In this document: in pieces, positions 11,998 to 25,136 of the stretch
Numbering within the stretch: position 1 is the first letter of the stretch
Layout of the letters: each line of letters begins with the position of its first letter
Assembly: GCF_000150275.1 (NCBI RefSeq)
Contig: NW_002060943.1
Location: 9,952,209-10,016,208 of the forward strand
Length of the DNA: 64,000 nucleotides
Direction of reading: 5' to 3'
DNA from: Trichoplax adhaerens
Lineage: Eukaryota; Placozoa; Uniplacotomia; Trichoplacea; Trichoplacidae
Notes under the pieces: model-generated
The model's database searches: none
The model's input: only the letters and a program-made list of their open reading frames with translations
Told to the model about the DNA's origin: nothing
Program-made: the position numbers and the translations under genes

Positions 11998-13384
11998 GTA
12001 ACTTTTATGTGTACACGTGTAACATATCGTAGATTCTATCCTTTCGGTATGATTAATAAATCTCGGTACATGTATTTTGAACGAAATTACGTTACAGTAA
12101 AGCAAACATTCAAATCATGGTGTCGAGATGGACATGTAAAAATGTACCCTTATACTCTACAGATCAGAACAAAATCCCAAATTTGCTATAGCCTGGTTGT
12201 GTTGCTGAATTCGTATAAATATTATTGGACTTGATTCTTCTTATTATTATTATAAGATTTTGATTAATGATATTGTATAAACATAAACAAGTAGAGTACA
12301 GTACGCACTTGAAATGATGGAAGGTTATAAAGTACAGTATAATGCCTCTAGTAAGATGCACTTCCGCACAAGCTGGTGGCACCACAGTAGCAGTGACTTG
12401 TTTTTAACGGAGTGAACAAAATGAGATTATACAGCGTAGTAATGATAGCATTTTATTCTGAAGAAGAGGGAGGACTATGTAATGTCGGGTACGGGCAGGG
12501 CAGTAGTAAACTAATAAATTTTAATTATACAGTATCATTCAAATGAACAAGCCTACAGTACTGTACAGTACTATACATATCTTGGATAAGCTATAAATGC
12601 AGTGAAATATTGATTGAAATACTGTACTGTATATCTATCGTCTAGGCTGATTTAGGGTAGCTGCAGGATTTGATGGATTACCCGTACAGTATTCACCATT
12701 AATTCTAGGATCTCTTTAGTAACAAGAATACAGCTTGCCGTAGTTCAAAATGTAGGAAAATACGATCTTATTCTATAGTGATAAAGTATTTACTCGGGGA
12801 GGACTTGCATATAAACAGCTTGTGTTTTCTAAACCCTCGATAATCCGGACAGCTTCGGTATCGAAACATAATCGTGCTGATGTTATGATTTACCACGTCA
12901 TAATTTACGAACCTGTGAAACCTTCCGGTTTACTGAGTGAAATAATCAGATGTAACTGAGGATCGATGAATTTAGTGGAGAGTTTAAAAAAATCTTTGAT
13001 AACAGTAAAAGAAACTACCGAATAGTTTTGCAACCGCCCCTACATATGCCATCAATTTTATAGAGATTCACGGATTTTCAACATGATAAAGCATTTTATA
13101 GTGTAGTTGATAGGACCGTAAAATTTCGAAATATTTACGCAAACATAAAGTTAACCAAATATAACAATATAATAAATTGTACTTTACTATACGCATATAA
13201 TGCATTGAGAAAATTTGTCGGCACTAAACAATTTCGGCGAATATCTTCATTCGTTTTGGCTGTATCCGTGCTGAACATTATTTATTAATTAAGGAATCAA
13301 TTTTTTATGTAATGTAGTTCTGACTGGATAAGACTAAAATATGATTTCTTAGATCAATATTCTTTTTTATTTCAATATACCTAG

Positions 13385-16300
13385 TCCGGCGATATTTCAT
13401 TAAAAGCTCAACTTCTGCACTATCTAAGTATCCTGGAAGGTGAAATACAAGCTAGAGACTTAGTCATAGCAGCTTTAAAGGTAAGTCATCATGCATACAT
13501 ATGCTGCACATAAGACGATAAATAGAATCAACACTGTTCTTTTAAGCGTAACTGTTGTAAACAGGTTGCTCCCGCGTATAAATTCCACTTACGAATACAT
13601 CGATCTGTAGTAATTATAGATTATGTAAATGCATATCGTACCTAACGGATCTCAGTAATCAGATTTCATTGAAATATAGAACATAATTGAGACAACAAAA
13701 TACGTACTAGACACTTCAGAATCTGTGCAATCTGTAAACAGTTGAATTTTAAATTGGTAAAAGTTTAATGTCATCAGTGCAAATGCACAAATCGTAATTA
13801 ATTGATGCTATGAATGGTTTTGCGTATGTTCTAAGGTTCTGCCTATGAACTAAAGTTTGATAGTTAATTTGGTTTTGTTACTGATTATGGTTTTAAATAT
13901 AGAGTCGGTTTAGCGAATTTTCTACGCGAGAAGAACCATTATTCGGTTTATTAAGGGACTATCACTATGCCAGTTGTAACAAAATTAAAGATAAGCAGTG
14001 TAATAATACAAAATTAAAAGCCAAAGCAGAGAAGGCCCTTAGTCATACAACTACATATGAAGATTCGTCAGTTATATTTAGCGATATTATCGGCAAGCAT
14101 CGCCTCTTACATTCTAAGCTATCATCGCATCTACATCTCTTGAAGCAGAAACATGAAAAGGTCAGCAGCTGTAGTTATAATAGTTTGAGTATTGCTTAAA
14201 TGTAGTATCTAAAAATATACATCTTAAGCAAAGATCCCACAAACTGTTGTAAAGGGGATACTTACAGCAGTGATATTAACAGTTACTAGTTTACTTCCAA
14301 TCGATGCCATTTACAGCACTGTAAAGTAAATAAGGAGAAAAGTACTACGCAATTCGGTAATTATCTAAAATTTTGCTTGATCTTTGTGATAGACATTAGC
14401 CGAATTCAATTCATTAAAGGAAGACCAAGATAGCGATATTATACAAGCTAATAAAACCATCACAAAACTCCTGAACGTTCAACAACAATTACTTTATCAA
14501 GTGAGTGTTATAATCTTATCTTATATATATATAAGGAAATATACATCATGGCATATCATAACAACAGTAAAGCTATCCTGATCAAAATATACGTTTATAA
14601 AACTAGAAAATCATAGTAAATTATTGTAGTATACTATTAATCAGTAATTTAATATCCTGATCATTTTCGATAGCTTCACATCGGAAAAGAAAACCAAAAG
14701 AATTTACACGAGAGAATGATAAAATTAAACCAAAAATTTTTACATGAGAAAATGAAAAACGATAAGTTAAAAAAGATGTTCATGGAAGATAGAGAAAGTT
14801 TAGTTCAGGAACTAAAGCAAAGTAAGTTGTCCAGCTCTAAAAAGATCGCAGGTGATTTAGAAAAGCATAGAAAGGAACTTGAGGAATTGAATGACCAAAT
14901 ACAGGAAGAGCGTAATTCCTTTCGCAGGCAATTAAGTGAATATGAAGATAAGATGAGATCATTTGACGAAGCAAGGCAGGAGATTGACGAATTAAAAATG
15001 ATGTTGGCAGATTCTAATAACAGAATTGAAATATTAAAATTAAAATTAGATAATAAAGAAGTAGAAGTTAGCGATTTACGTAATAACTTAGTTCATGTTA
15101 CTAAACAAAATCAGACGTCGCATTTAAATATTGAAGAAAGAACTACGAATGATAATTTTAATACAAGGAATACGACTAATGATAGCCACATAATTGAATC
15201 GCCAGCGAAAAGCAGTGCTCATTCCGAATTATATGAAAAGGGAGAAAATTTTTCATCCAACGAAGTAAAGGGAAAATGTGCCCCTCCACCACCGAAGCGC
15301 GTGTCTTCTCTCTTAAGCTCAAGTGAATCTATAAATTTAATTAAAGTTACCAAGGTCAAGGATAAGTCAAGCTCCGATGACAGCAGAAGATTAAGTGAAG
15401 ATAGCGTAGTTAATATACCGGCACAATCCTATAATGACGACCAGTTACTTCCGGGAAAAATACCTGATGAAATTTTGGCCAAGAAATCGAATCAAGTTGA
15501 AAAGATTAGTAATTCGTTGAATACGAGTATAGCAAAATCACACGAAGTAGTCGAATCACCTGTTTTACAACCTGGCAATGATTATAAGTACCAGCATGAC
15601 AGTGATAGCTTACATAGCGATTCTTCTAGTAGCTTAAGTACTGTTTCTTTAAAGATTGGATATTTAGATGAAGGAACCATATCAGGCGCGTTAAGAACAG
15701 ATAATAGTAGAGAATATTATCAGAATAAATCTGATGTATTAGAAATGCTGCCGTCTGCATTCAAGGATAAAGAATCTTCGTATCAAACATCTCCTAGCTC
15801 AGATTCTTCAACTGATGATGAATTTGAAAAAATGCTCATGTTATCACAAATTTCAGGTTGGATGTTCAGTTTACATCATATATATGTTATAATATAGAGT
15901 AATGTTGCCTCATTAGCGGAATCCATACTATGCAATCTGCCAATGAGCAAATTTTAAATTTTAGTTATATTGCTTAAACGAGGACGTAATATATAAATGA
16001 CACTTGATGATTAGAATATCCTAGTGTTTATTGAATTAATTGATAGTCGATAATTTGTTTCTTTAGACGAAATTTTTCAAAAGACCGTTATGTCTCCTTT
16101 ACATGTCGCCATTCTGCGGGGGGATTTAAATTATTTAAATGCCCTTCTGCAAGAAGGAAGTTTAAAGAGTTTAGTTAATCTTTCGAATAATGATGGAACT
16201 ACACCTTTACACATTGCGTCTGCAACAGGACAGACAGGTTGTAATCTTTCAAATTTAAAGTAATTTTAAATAAGTTCTAGAATATTAATTGTATACTGTT

Positions 16301-19300
16301 TATTATGTTGACTCGTAATTGATGAACATGTGAATACTTCGTTACATCGTAGAATGTCTCACACTTTTATTGCAGCATGGTGGTAACGTAAATGCACTAC
16401 GAGATGATAATGTATCTCCACTTCATACAGCAGCTATGGAAGGTTACACCGAGTAAGATTTGCAGTGAATTTGAATTATCTACTTTCTCCAAAAGATTAA
16501 TATATGTTGCTATAATAGATGTGCTAGAATTCTGTTGGAATTTGGAGCAAATCCTGCAGCTGTGGATAAAGCTGGATGGACTCCTATATATACAGCAGCA
16601 ACAAGCGGTCATTTAGACTGTTTAAAGTTATTTTTGTCTATAGAAAATTCTAATGTTCTTGCTGTGTCCAATCCGGTATGTTATTTCTAGAAGTTACTCA
16701 GTCTGTAACTGTGTATGCTTTCACCTTAGTGTTTTAAACCGGGTATCTTTTATTTACCGATTACACAAAAAATTAAAATCTCTTTATGATCGAATAGTTC
16801 AGTAGTACAGAGGAATAGTGCTACATTGTTACAACTGTAGACAAATGTAGTTAATATTATCTACTCAATTGCTGAGGATAGATAGGTTGATACGTCGGTA
16901 ATAATTTTCTAAGTGGATCGTTATTGGGCTTTCATTACTTATGTATAGTTGCTGGGAGATATAAATCATTTTAGTACATTGACAATTTGATATCTTTAGG
17001 GTGGCTGGAGCATCCTACATGGTGTTATTCGCTATAATCAAGTAGAGGCCTTAAGGGTACTGTTACAACATATCCTATTGTTATCTAAAGATCGACGCGA
17101 TGATTACGTAGATTTAATTAACAAAGTTGACGACGATGGATGGTCACCTGCACACGTAGCAGCAGCCAACGGTTTTAAGGTTAGAAAGTTACGATACAGT
17201 CGTTGGCGATGATATACAGTCTAATTTTAGCTTAAAGTCTCTAATTAAAGTATTTCTTCGTAGGCTTCCTTATCATTATTACTCTCAACTGGTGAGGTAG
17301 AATTTACTTTAGTTGATAGGTGGGGTAGAATGGTTATTGATGTTGCAACACCCGAATGTTGTGAAATATTATCAAAAAAAGGTAAAATTTGATAAATGAA
17401 AATTCGAAACACGGAACAAACCAATAATTATTTACAATTACTGATTGTAAGGTGATATTTACTTTTTTGGCAAGCCTTACCAAGTTTATATCAAATTTTC
17501 GTAACTTTGTAGCATATACAAAAATGGCGCTATTCCTGAACTGTAATATACCAGTGTTAGGAAAAGGTACTGATTAATTTCAAATAGACTTTACTATCTT
17601 TGAAAATATCTATCTTTACTGTAGATTACTTTTCAATAATGTAATATATTATAATGCAATATGGAAATTGATTGTTTATTTAAAAGGGAATACTTGCATT
17701 AATATTGCTGCTTGCAATATCACGAGCGATTGGAATTGGGATTTTGTGAATAAGGCAATCGATGAAGCTCTAAGAAACTATTCAAACGCCTTATCTCCAG
17801 GAAATAACCGCTTATACGAAGGTAGGATAAAGAAATAATAACTGGATACTACAGCGCAACGTGGTTATCTCTAACTCATCAATCATTACATACTTGTAGG
17901 TGCTATAGAACCTTTACATTTGAATTTTAAGTCGATATCGAATTTTCAATGTGGTATTTATACTTGGTTACCCGGTGAATCTCCGTCAAATGGTGGTAAA
18001 GAGCCCTACGTTTTTTTTCGAGCGTGTGCAAGAAATTATACCGATAAAGGTCGTAAAAGGTGTATAAAATATTCCAAATTGGTCATAACTCTAAAAGGTT
18101 AGTAAACTCCAAAACTTATTGTTTTGTGTTTTTGTTTCCGTGACTTCAAGTGTAAAAGATAGCACAACATGGCTTTACTGTAATAGGGATGCTAATATTG
18201 TAGTGATAATAATACGGTAAAATTTTACATTTGCCTACAGGATTTGAATCAGGACATCTGAACCGATTAGAGTTCGAATCTCTGATACCTCTTCCGACGC
18301 TGCAAAAATATTTGTCCTTGGTACGTAGTTCTTATATAAACATTTAATTTAATACTATCCCATATTAGCTTTCCAAAATTCCCTTAAATGAAGATATTGG
18401 TGTTTCCCTGTATAAAATATCAGATTAAAGAAAGTAAAAGCGTAATATTTTATGGTCCACCAGGAACTGGTAAAGTCGATCTGATTAATAAACTTGCTCA
18501 ATTCGTTAACGTAAGTGCTCTAATTTTTACGTCACTGTTCACTTTTAGAATTGAAACGAGATTTTATTTGTATATGTATCAGTCAGTACTCACTACTGCA
18601 ATATTCATTGACTTAAAGAACTTGATTAATTAATGTACTATGCTCGGTTACATTAATATTTGTGATAATATGACGAATTTTTTAAATTTATGTATTATTA
18701 GTCTGATAATGAGAAACAGAAGCCGGACGTAATTCGTTTAAGCAAGTGTAAAAGTTATCGACGGCGAGATATCATCGAATTGCTATATAAACGGCAGCTT
18801 TTGATACCATCAAATTATCCTATAAATTACCTTAAATCGGGTGGAACTTCAGTTATAATTTTAGACAATTTAGCCCAAGTTTCGTTATACTCTCTCTTTG
18901 GTGAACTGCTATATGTAATAAATAACCGTGGTCCGTCATATTTGGTTAATATTAAGCCGACGCAGATTATTCTTAAATCTGACAACAACGAAGTCATTTC
19001 ACGAGAACTTTCTGGAGAATATTTTCTTCGCGAAAATGTTTATATCATTGGCGCGTTAGACAGAATTGAGTAAGGCAAATTTGAATGTTAAGATATTACC
19101 GATTAATGATATGGTAAAGGACTATGCACTGCACATGTAGCAATGAAGCCGATGACCGATTAGTAATTAATTCCGCTTTCGCTGTTATTGAAGCCTTTCT
19201 AGTATTGATACAAATGCCCAAAAGCACTTTCGATGGATACAATTGCGGTTCGATCGAGAGCCAGTTTCTGGCCTTTTAATACGCTATTTCAATAGAAAAA

Positions 19301-20963
19301 TAATACATTTAAATGGTGGTGTTTTCCGTAGCAGGTAATTCAATTATTAATGACTTACCTAAAAATCACATTTTGTCAGTGAAATATTCACATCTACTGT
19401 AGCATAGTGTATGGGATTGTAGATAAATTTAAAATTTCTGAAGTTAGATTACTGGCCCTGAACTGTATCGTAATTCATTTATATAGCTGTTTTACGCCTT
19501 CCTAAACTGTAACTCTTTATTGTAAATTGAAGCTACTAGTAACAATTGAATACTTTATAGTACCGTTTCTATAAAACAAGCCGTGGATTGGATTTGTCTT
19601 TGTTGGAAGAGGCTAAACTTTTTACTTGCTAAACTTGGTCTGCAGCAACTCATATTAGGTGTTGAATCATTACTGCCTTAGATATGGATAAATCAAGTAT
19701 TTAATGGATAAAACCGAATTAAAAAATACTTTAATCGTTTGATTTCTCGTTACTATTTTGTAATTGATGACCAATACTTTTATCAGGTCCACGACATTTT
19801 TTTACTTGCGCAGCTGATTTATTCGATAAGAATAACATTCTAAAGTAAGAACTGGAGATACTTTTATTAATTGTCCTTTACGAATTTATGAACATGATCT
19901 TGCTATTCTTAGGTGGATGTCTCTATGTTGGAATCATGCTATCGCCTCCGGAGTAGAAGATGCTATTTTGCATAAGAAAAATTCTGGAACTGCATTTCCA
20001 GAGCAAGTTGCATCAACGATTTTGTGGATTCTTTTGTGTAAAGCAATAATGCCGGATTGTCCGATAGATGAAGATGGTGAGCATTTAAGTATTTCATTAT
20101 GCATTCAGACATCGAGTGATGATGTCAAGTTGCGATACTATTATTTATTTTTTTTAATGCCGTAATAAAGAGTTCCGATGATGTGTGAAATAAAGGTTTT
20201 AATTTTTAGATAAATTGCCGTATTTTTCTGGTTTTCGGGCATTTGATACGGAGAAGGCTATCAGTGCCGGAATTATAAGCAATAATGGAAAAAGTTCAGA
20301 AAATACAAGTGTAGTATTACGGAGGAAATCAGAAAATTTTACAAATAAGGGTTCGAATGATTCTATTAAGCTTGGCACTTATGGTAATTTTACCTACGAA
20401 AATTATGTTAGCACCAATAAGCTTTTATTAATTTACGTTTACGTCTTGATTTTCTTAATTTTTAAGGTACAGAAATTAAGACTCCGTCGGAACTATTGGT
20501 TGATAAAAATTGCTTTATCGACATTACCCGTAAGGTGTTGGAAATACTACACATTCATGAATTGCTAAGAATCTCAGAGTGGAACGATAGAATACTATCT
20601 CGCTTAGCTTCTATCGCTCTGCTTAAAGCTGAAGATCGCTTAAGAGCAGTTATTCAGTTAGCTTCTTTAGAAAACCCAAGTTTTATGTATATATTTATCA
20701 ATTCTTTTGAGAAATTACGAAAGCAAACATGCTACATGGGTCTAATATCGGGAAAGAATTGTACCGTTGGGATTGATAGCGGCTTATCCGGCAGTTTATC
20801 TTCTTTAGAATCCCTTACGGAATCGCGAGCCAGTACTGAGTATTTGTCAGACATTGGTAATAATTCTACTTTGGGAGTTAGCTCTAATAGCACTAAAGTA
20901 AGTACGGACAATTCGCAATGGACTAGCCTCAGCGGAGCAGATTTGGATTACCTAGTACCGTAA
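13385..20963 (+). CDS. CTTNBP2: CTTNBP2-like protein: CortBP2 coiled coil, ankyrin repeats, degenerate AAA-like C-terminus
   Basis: CTTNBP2 binds cortactin and organises the actin cortex. Exons: 13385-13480, 13903-14160, 14393-14500, 14674-15856, 16067-16237, 16353-16452, 16519-16675, 17000-17179, 17264-17381, 17513-17566, 17687-17821, 17900-18097, 18241-18320, 18424-18510, 18702-19069, 19203-19334, 19561-19658, 19787-19844, 19913-20076, 20210-20383, 20473-20963; all phases agree (1469 codons plus a first exon). The N-terminus holds LSILEGEIQARDLVIAALK and EPLFGLLRDY, hallmarks of the CortBP2 domain, then a long coiled coil and a Ser-rich linker with APPPPKR. Ankyrin repeats follow (SPLHVAILRGD, TPLHIASATGQTE, SPLHTAAMEGYTE, TPIYTAATSGH, SPAHVAAANGF). 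The C-terminal half has GPPGTGKV, SVIILDNLAQ, HFRWIQLRFDREPVSGLLI and LGPRHFFTC, in the order of vertebrate CTTNBP2. The Walker A motif ends in V instead of S/T, so nucleotide binding is doubtful. The terminal exon is Ser-rich. Weak donors: GTGTTG (19659) and GTTGGA (15857). Confidence 0.93.
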
Positions 20964-23426
20964 CCGTCGTAACACGCCCAAAATTGGTCTATTAAATGAC
21001 CTCATCAAAAGCTCTAAAAGATGTACTGACCGGAAACGAGTTGATAACATACGTGTATTGCAATTCTGTATTGCAGAGGTCAGTTGTCATTATGCTGTAC
21101 AATTGCAAGGCTCGATAGATGTTAGTTAAAATATCGCTAACATTCGGATTGATGCATTTTATGATTAGTTATGTTGCAGGACATATGATTTTTAATTTAT
21201 TAAAAATTTTAGAAATGATTGATAAGATTTTTAAAGTAATTATTTACAATTTAACGCGATTTGAAAAAGGCTTAAAAATGTATTCTGGTATCTAATGTTG
21301 GGTCTTAAATACTCCTTCATCGTGTGATAAAATTTCTAAACGCAAGAGCGATTTATATGTTCTTTCGTTTGGTAATGTTATGCTGATACATAATTTTGGC
21401 TGGAAAACTTTTTGGGATCCTTTAATATTAATTTATTATTAAGTGTTATCGCGAGATATTAGAACCGTTCGCGCTGATCTAATAGTTGATGATAATTTGG
21501 AAGATTAGTACCTCGTAAATATTTTGAACCGGTGATAGTCTTTCTGATTTTTTTCGGCAACTAAGCGGGTCGGGTACAACACTGCATCGAACTATGGCTT
21601 CGCTAATCTTTTTGTTAGTATAGTATCAAATATTTTCTTAATATACCGTATATGTATGTACATCTGTACTGTACTGTAATGTATACGAATATATTCAAAC
21701 ATTCCAATATAACAAACATATGTCATATACAGCGCGCTAATAATACAGTTATTTATATCATTAGTACGTACTGGTGCAATGATGCTATAGGACATAATAT
21801 GTATAACAAACCTAATCTTGGTCTTTTTAGGAAAATGTATTAAAACTGTATAATACTCGTATGTGTCTGCATATCCCAATGTTTTCTTTGTAACTTTCCG
21901 CTACTAATATTGCTACCAAATGTGGGTTTTGAAGTAAATCAGTAAATTAAAGAACTTAAATTATGTGAAAATTTATTATAATATTTTTACCTCTATTTCA
22001 TTTTTGTACGCATAGTGAAATGTTGAGATGCATTGAAATTACGATTCTTTTGTTTTTTGTGATTTATTTTAAATGGTGATATTTTATGAAATATTTACTC
22101 ACTCTAAATTTTGTTTGACTCTTTTATGGCATGCCATTTGAGGAGAGCATTATGAGGTCTTATAGTTAGTGCTTACCGTAGTGGTACCTTTGCCTGTTAT
22201 GTTGTATTCAAGCTCATTATATTTTCTTGTAAGCAGACTGGACTGAAGCTTTGAAATCCGTAATAATAAAGGATACGCACATGTGTTAAATATCAAATCA
22301 AATACTCTAATATTAAACATCAGTTAATTAGCCTCTACATTACAGTACCTTGATGGTTTATAGATAAACAAATGTTAACTATTGTATAGTTGTAGTGTAT
22401 GACAGCCAAATAGGCATGAAGCACAATTACACCGATAGCATTTCGCTTTGTAAGTAGAAACCATCAGCTCTCATTTTGGGTCATGCAGTGTATTGCATAA
22501 CCTTAACCGGAAATCTACATCCGTGTACTCCTCGTCTAGTAATCGGCCGTAAATGAGTGTGCGGACGGTCATGAATTCATAATTGCAACAGTTCCACGGT
22601 ATGTTTTCAGTCTGTAACCATGCTATCCTCTGCGATTGGTTTTTCTATTTATGATGTACAGTAGCATAGTGAAAACTTCCCGGTATTCCCTTTATCCTGC
22701 ATAATAGAGTACTACAGTATTGCAATAAACTCTTCATTAAGAGTATGCCTATCTTAGTTTCAATTCAGTTTTAATTATAGATGAACAGAATGCGAATTTG
22801 ATGCATACTCTCGTGAACCCTAATACCTAAACTTGGGTATAGTAGAAATTTTAGGCTAGTACATAGTATCTTATATTGATACATTATTACGGTTACTCCT
22901 ATTTAGTGAAACCGTTAATAATCCGATCATTTATACAAATTATACGTAATTTCCCATTTATCACTGAAGTCTCGTTGAGGTGAATAAAGTACAGTACTAA
23001 ATAAATTCTTTTAGGCCACAAATTTATTTCTAGTAAAAGAATACTGTTTGCTGATCTCATACAGCGATATGCGATGTATCTGCAATTCAAAGCATCACTA
23101 GCGAATTACACATACTATATAATGTACAGTAACTTATTCAGCATCGCTAAATATAAAAGTCAAAGGTGCCTTTCAATTTGTTTATATGCAATTTAATCTA
23201 CAATATGTATGATTCAAAGAGATGACTTTCTAGTACTCATAAAAGACTTCACCATATCTCATATTTCAAAATTTATTAGATTATCTGACCATTCTGAAAT
23301 ATAGAGAAAACTTCGACCGATAAAATGATTCTATTACCGCAACTTCGGTAAAGTATGAAATACCCCACAATAATTTGTAGTTATGTTACTTGAAAGTTCT
23401 TTGAATGGAAGTTATCCAAACAGCTG
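20964..23426. other. Convergent intergenic region CTTNBP2/RPL18A
   Basis: About 2.5 kb of AT-rich DNA between two convergent 3' ends. No exon with family resemblance was found. Only one short run of ACTGT pentamers (about 21667-21678) and scattered singles occur; there is no dense array. Presumably 3' UTRs and terminators. Confidence 0.5.
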
Positions 23427-24934
23427 TTAGTAAAATGTATTCGGCCTCTTCGCTACGAACTTGGATTTAAATTGTGATCTTATGATACGATGAGGCAGAG
23501 GAAAGCGGATTTTTGAATCCTATCGGAGCAAAATGATAGTTATTATTATGCATTTGAAAGACCTAGCTAGAATGTCGAAAATATGGTAGTAAATCTGCGG
23601 AACTTACGTGAAACTGTTTAATTGGTTGCCTTCTAGTTTTGGATGCTACGATGGGCTCTACCTTCATAACCTGAATAGATCGGGCTCTTGCTCGATGTCT
23701 AGCGCCCATTTCGCGATCTATATGACGTAACGAAACGGGTAACAACAAATTAATGCAGGTGATGTAAAATAATACTCTAAAAGATTCTAAAGTAATTTTA
23801 ACATAATAAGATAGGCATACAAAGATCACAAATCTACTTTACCACATCGTATTTCTGACTAAATTTATGCCATAATGGGTTACAAGATCAATACAGAATT
23901 TGCTTAGAAATTTAATATTATTTTAATTAGCCTAAACTCCATAAGTCGGCCATTACCAGATATAATTTCATCTACGGTCATTTACAAATTACAACGTACA
24001 TGGTAAATAATTGAACAGTGCACTATAATGCATAGGTATCAGCATAGCAAACTGCTATTAAGAATTCGGATCAACTCTAATAGATTCTATCATTTGCGTT
24101 ATATAGGCAAAATAATTATCACAACTACAATCTGATACCAAGTGCTTTAAGACTTCCATACATATGCATCAACTTACACAACGCTGTGACTGCACCACCA
24201 ATGGTCAAATCTCGAAATTCTTTGTACATGTTGTGAGTTCCACTGCGAGAGTCATACCGTAGCCAAATTCCAAAATTTTTAATTTTCGTTGGAGTTTTTT
24301 CTGTAATCTGCAATAATTTACGAATTATAAACATTTAACTAACAAAGTTATGTAACCCTTCAAAACTAGAATTTAAATTCTGTCGTAGCGTTAACGAGAT
24401 AATTTTCATATCCCAAGTAAAAATATGCGTTACAGTACAGTATGTAAACGTACACTAGTTGAACCAGTTAGGGCATTACAAAGCATATAGGCATTTAGTA
24501 TTAAGCTTATTATCGGGTTCTGCTAGGGTCTAAGCTTACACAGATCGCAAGATATTCATTATTTATGCTTATTAACTACTAATAAAGTTAAAATTTAAAA
24601 AGAAACACTGTTATGTTGCACTTTTATAAACACAAAACTTCAGATCTACAGATTTCGAGTACAGTTACACAGATTATGAAACAGTCTTTCTGTTGCATGC
24701 TGCGTTCTCTTGGCAATCAAAATGGTTTATGCAATATTATGAATAAGCATTTACCAAACGGCATTCTAAAATTTCGCCAGTCCCCTTTTTAACTTTTTTA
24801 AGTTTACGAACAAAGTACCAAAATCTGGATTTGGCAGTTACTTCATTTGAGGCAAAAATACGCATTCTATAAAGCGCGGGATTCGGTTCCTTATCGGTTG
24901 GTGCGTGACGACCTGTCACGCGATATTCCTTCAA
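23427..24934 (-). CDS. RPL18A: 60S ribosomal protein L18a (eL20), tiny first exon unresolved
   Basis: A structural protein of the large ribosomal subunit. Exons on the minus strand: 24934-24755 (begins [12 protein letters not shown], contains [20 protein letters not shown]), 24307-24178 ([20 protein letters not shown]), 23717-23608 ([19 protein letters not shown], ending KQFH) and 23519-23427 ([11 protein letters not shown] ... AKRPNTFY stop). The phases agree and give 170 residues against the usual 176. The missing start (the family begins MKAS-like, then L/R-EYKV) must be a tiny exon upstream of 24934 ending in phase 0; no candidate between 24935 and about 25400 is convincing. High conservation makes the identification secure. 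Confidence 0.96.
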
Positions 24935-25136
24935 CTAGAAACAAAAAAGTCCATATTAACTTCCTAAGACTTCCTTTAATTTTAAGAACAAAATATTATA
25001 TGCATAATACGACTCGATAATTTTATGCACTGAGTGAATCTCTGATCAGTGTGGATACAAGATACTATGCCATACGAAATACAATATTTACAATTAATAA
25101 TACGCTCGCGTAAGTATACTGTAGTCCAGGACAGTT

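Noticed and set aside
14400-14400. Acceptor ATTAG before CCGAATTC for the third CTTNBP2 exon
   Set aside because: It would put the exon out of frame; GATAG seven bases upstream (exon start 14393) keeps phase 0 and adds TLAEF in frame.
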